From positions 1 through 64,000 of the forward strand of contig JACSRU010000139.1 in the NCBI GenBank assembly GCA_014879575.1: a stretch of 64,000 bases of DNA, given 5' to 3'. The notes under the pieces were generated by a model. The model was not told the origin of the DNA. It worked only from the letters and a program-made list of their open reading frames with translations, and did no database searches. The translations under genes and the position numbers were made by a program. Source of the stretch: Chthoniobacterales bacterium. GTDB lineage: Bacteria; Verrucomicrobiota; Verrucomicrobiia; Chthoniobacterales; Terrimicrobiaceae. Of the stretch, positions 63,301 through 64,000 are shown in pieces. Position 1 is the first letter of the stretch, and every line of letters begins with the position of its first letter.

Positions 63301-64000
63301 TTAGGGATTGCGATCTTTTTTCAGCAGCTCCGTGCGGGCTTTCTCCAACTGGGCCCGCTCGTTGGCTGTCAGACTGCGGATGCCGGACCTGGAAATTTTT
63401 TCCAGAATGGAATCGATCGAAGCTGCGGAGGAATCTTCCGGTGGGGATTCCTGGGGCGGCTTCACCACGCGAAAAGGGGACTTCCTGGCGGGCAGCGCAA
63501 AGGCCCATTTTCCGCTGAGAAACTGGATGGTGACAAACGCCGCCATCGCGTCGAGCAGGAGCACAAGAAAATCCGTCTTTCGCAAATAGGCCAGGCATTG
63601 CAGCGCGGAGATGGCCAGCAAGGCGAGGGCCACCCAGCGGGCCGGAAGACCGAAAAAAATCTGAGCGGTCGGATAAAGGGTTGCAAAGGCAAGGAAGACG
63701 CTGAAGTGCAGGGCGGAAGATCCCGCATAAACAGAGGGAAATCCTGCCAAGGCGACAACAGTCAGCACAAGGGGAGGCAGCAGAAGCAACACGGCATACA
63801 ACTTCAGAAAGGCCCGGCGCCCCAGAGACGACTCAAGCTCCCTTCCAAAAACCACGAGGAGATAGAGTTCGAGCAAAAACCAGATGTCCGGTGGATGGAC
63901 GAACGCATAAGTGAAAAATTGCCAGACCGCGAAGCTTCCCAAAACCCGGCTGCTGGAGAAGCCCAATGTTTCAAAAATCAGGGGGCCGACTTCAGCGGCC
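63301..64000 (-). CDS. Rhomboid-like membrane protein, 5' end outside the window
   Basis: The open frame runs to the window edge without a stop or a convincing start, so the N terminus is missing. About five membrane helices are seen, with WQFFTYAFVHPPDIWFLLEL resembling the rhomboid WQ-xT-x-FvH loop. AGSSALHF stands where rhomboids have GASG-like Ser sequence. The second catalytic residue, the His of the sixth helix, is not seen: that place reads LLDAMAAFVT. A long charged cytoplasmic tail (about 60 residues) follows. It may be a pseudo-rhomboid rather than an active protease. Confidence 0.6.
   Translation of the reverse strand, partial: AAEVGPLIFETLGFSSSRVLGSFAVWQFFTYAFVHPPDIWFLLELYLLVVFGRELESSLGRRAFLKLYAVLLLLPPLVLTVVALAGFPSVYAGSSALHFSVFLAFATLYPTAQIFFGLPARWVALALLAISALQCLAYLRKTDFLVLLLDAMAAFVTIQFLSGKWAFALPARKSPFRVVKPPQESPPEDSSAASIDSILEKISRSGIRSLTANERAQLEKARTELLKKDRNP

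Overview
The window is a GC-rich bacterial chromosome segment carrying about 52 protein genes and two tRNAs, packed on both strands with many 1-4 base ATGA/GTGA overlaps, TTG/GTG starts and few clear Shine-Dalgarno sites. The best guess for the host is a member of Verrucomicrobiota or a close PVC relative. This rests on a PEP-CTERM protein, a TIGR04073-type exosortase-associated protein, a prepilin-type H-X9-DG protein, several Gfo/Idh/MocA oxidoreductases and a PcRGLX/YetA-like giant secreted protein. The assignment is inferred from family content, not from a marker-gene comparison.

Layout. 1-10.6 kb is mostly core metabolism on the + strand: a small hypothetical gene, a GYF-like protein (-), leuC-leuD, purA-uppS, a class III aminotransferase, a solitary rplK with a strong terminator, and carB. 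10.6-18.4 kb holds a TIGR04073 protein, a cobalamin adenosyltransferase (-), a tightly overlapping operon GT2-asnB-GT4-GT4 that looks like surface glycan synthesis, a membrane-anchored patatin-like protein and tRNA-Leu(UAG). 18.5-30 kb contains an SMR exporter, mnmG with a tRNA_anti-like OB-fold gene (-), a LacZ-type beta-galactosidase, an alpha/beta hydrolase overlapping a C45-type Ntn hydrolase (-), and katG (-).

29.9-31.2 kb is a small accessory island: a toxin-antitoxin-like gene pair between two ~107-bp direct repeats, followed by what looks like the tail of a lost ATPase gene. 31.2-43.7 kb is the most distinctive region. A GntR/LacI-type regulator is divergent from a seven-gene operon: prepilin-like protein, 1514-aa PcRGLX/YetA-like polysaccharide-lyase candidate, PEP-CTERM protein, secreted LamG-like protein, two oxidoreductases and an unrecognised TIM-barrel enzyme. 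An 18-bp perfect palindrome lies exactly between the -35 and -10 of the operon promoter.

44-52.6 kb carries gcvT-gcvH-gcvP, tRNA-Lys(CUU), thyA-folA and two tandem radical SAM genes. 52.7-56.9 kb (-) is a cysteine desulfurase, an intact Deg-type protease and a partner that has lost all three catalytic residues. 57-64 kb has rpsL-rpsG without fusA, a GT87 membrane glycosyltransferase, a GT9 protein and a - strand run of a rhomboid-like protein (cut by the window edge), DUF2270, mazG and a glycosyltransferase-like protein.

Functional links: gcvTHP, thyA and folA join in one-carbon/folate metabolism; the aminotransferase may feed glycine from glyoxylate; the cobalamin adenosyltransferase and the B12-binding radical SAM protein both point to cobalamin use. 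The PEP-CTERM and TIGR04073 proteins and the glycan operon suggest an exosortase/extracellular-matrix lifestyle, although the exosortase itself is not in the window.
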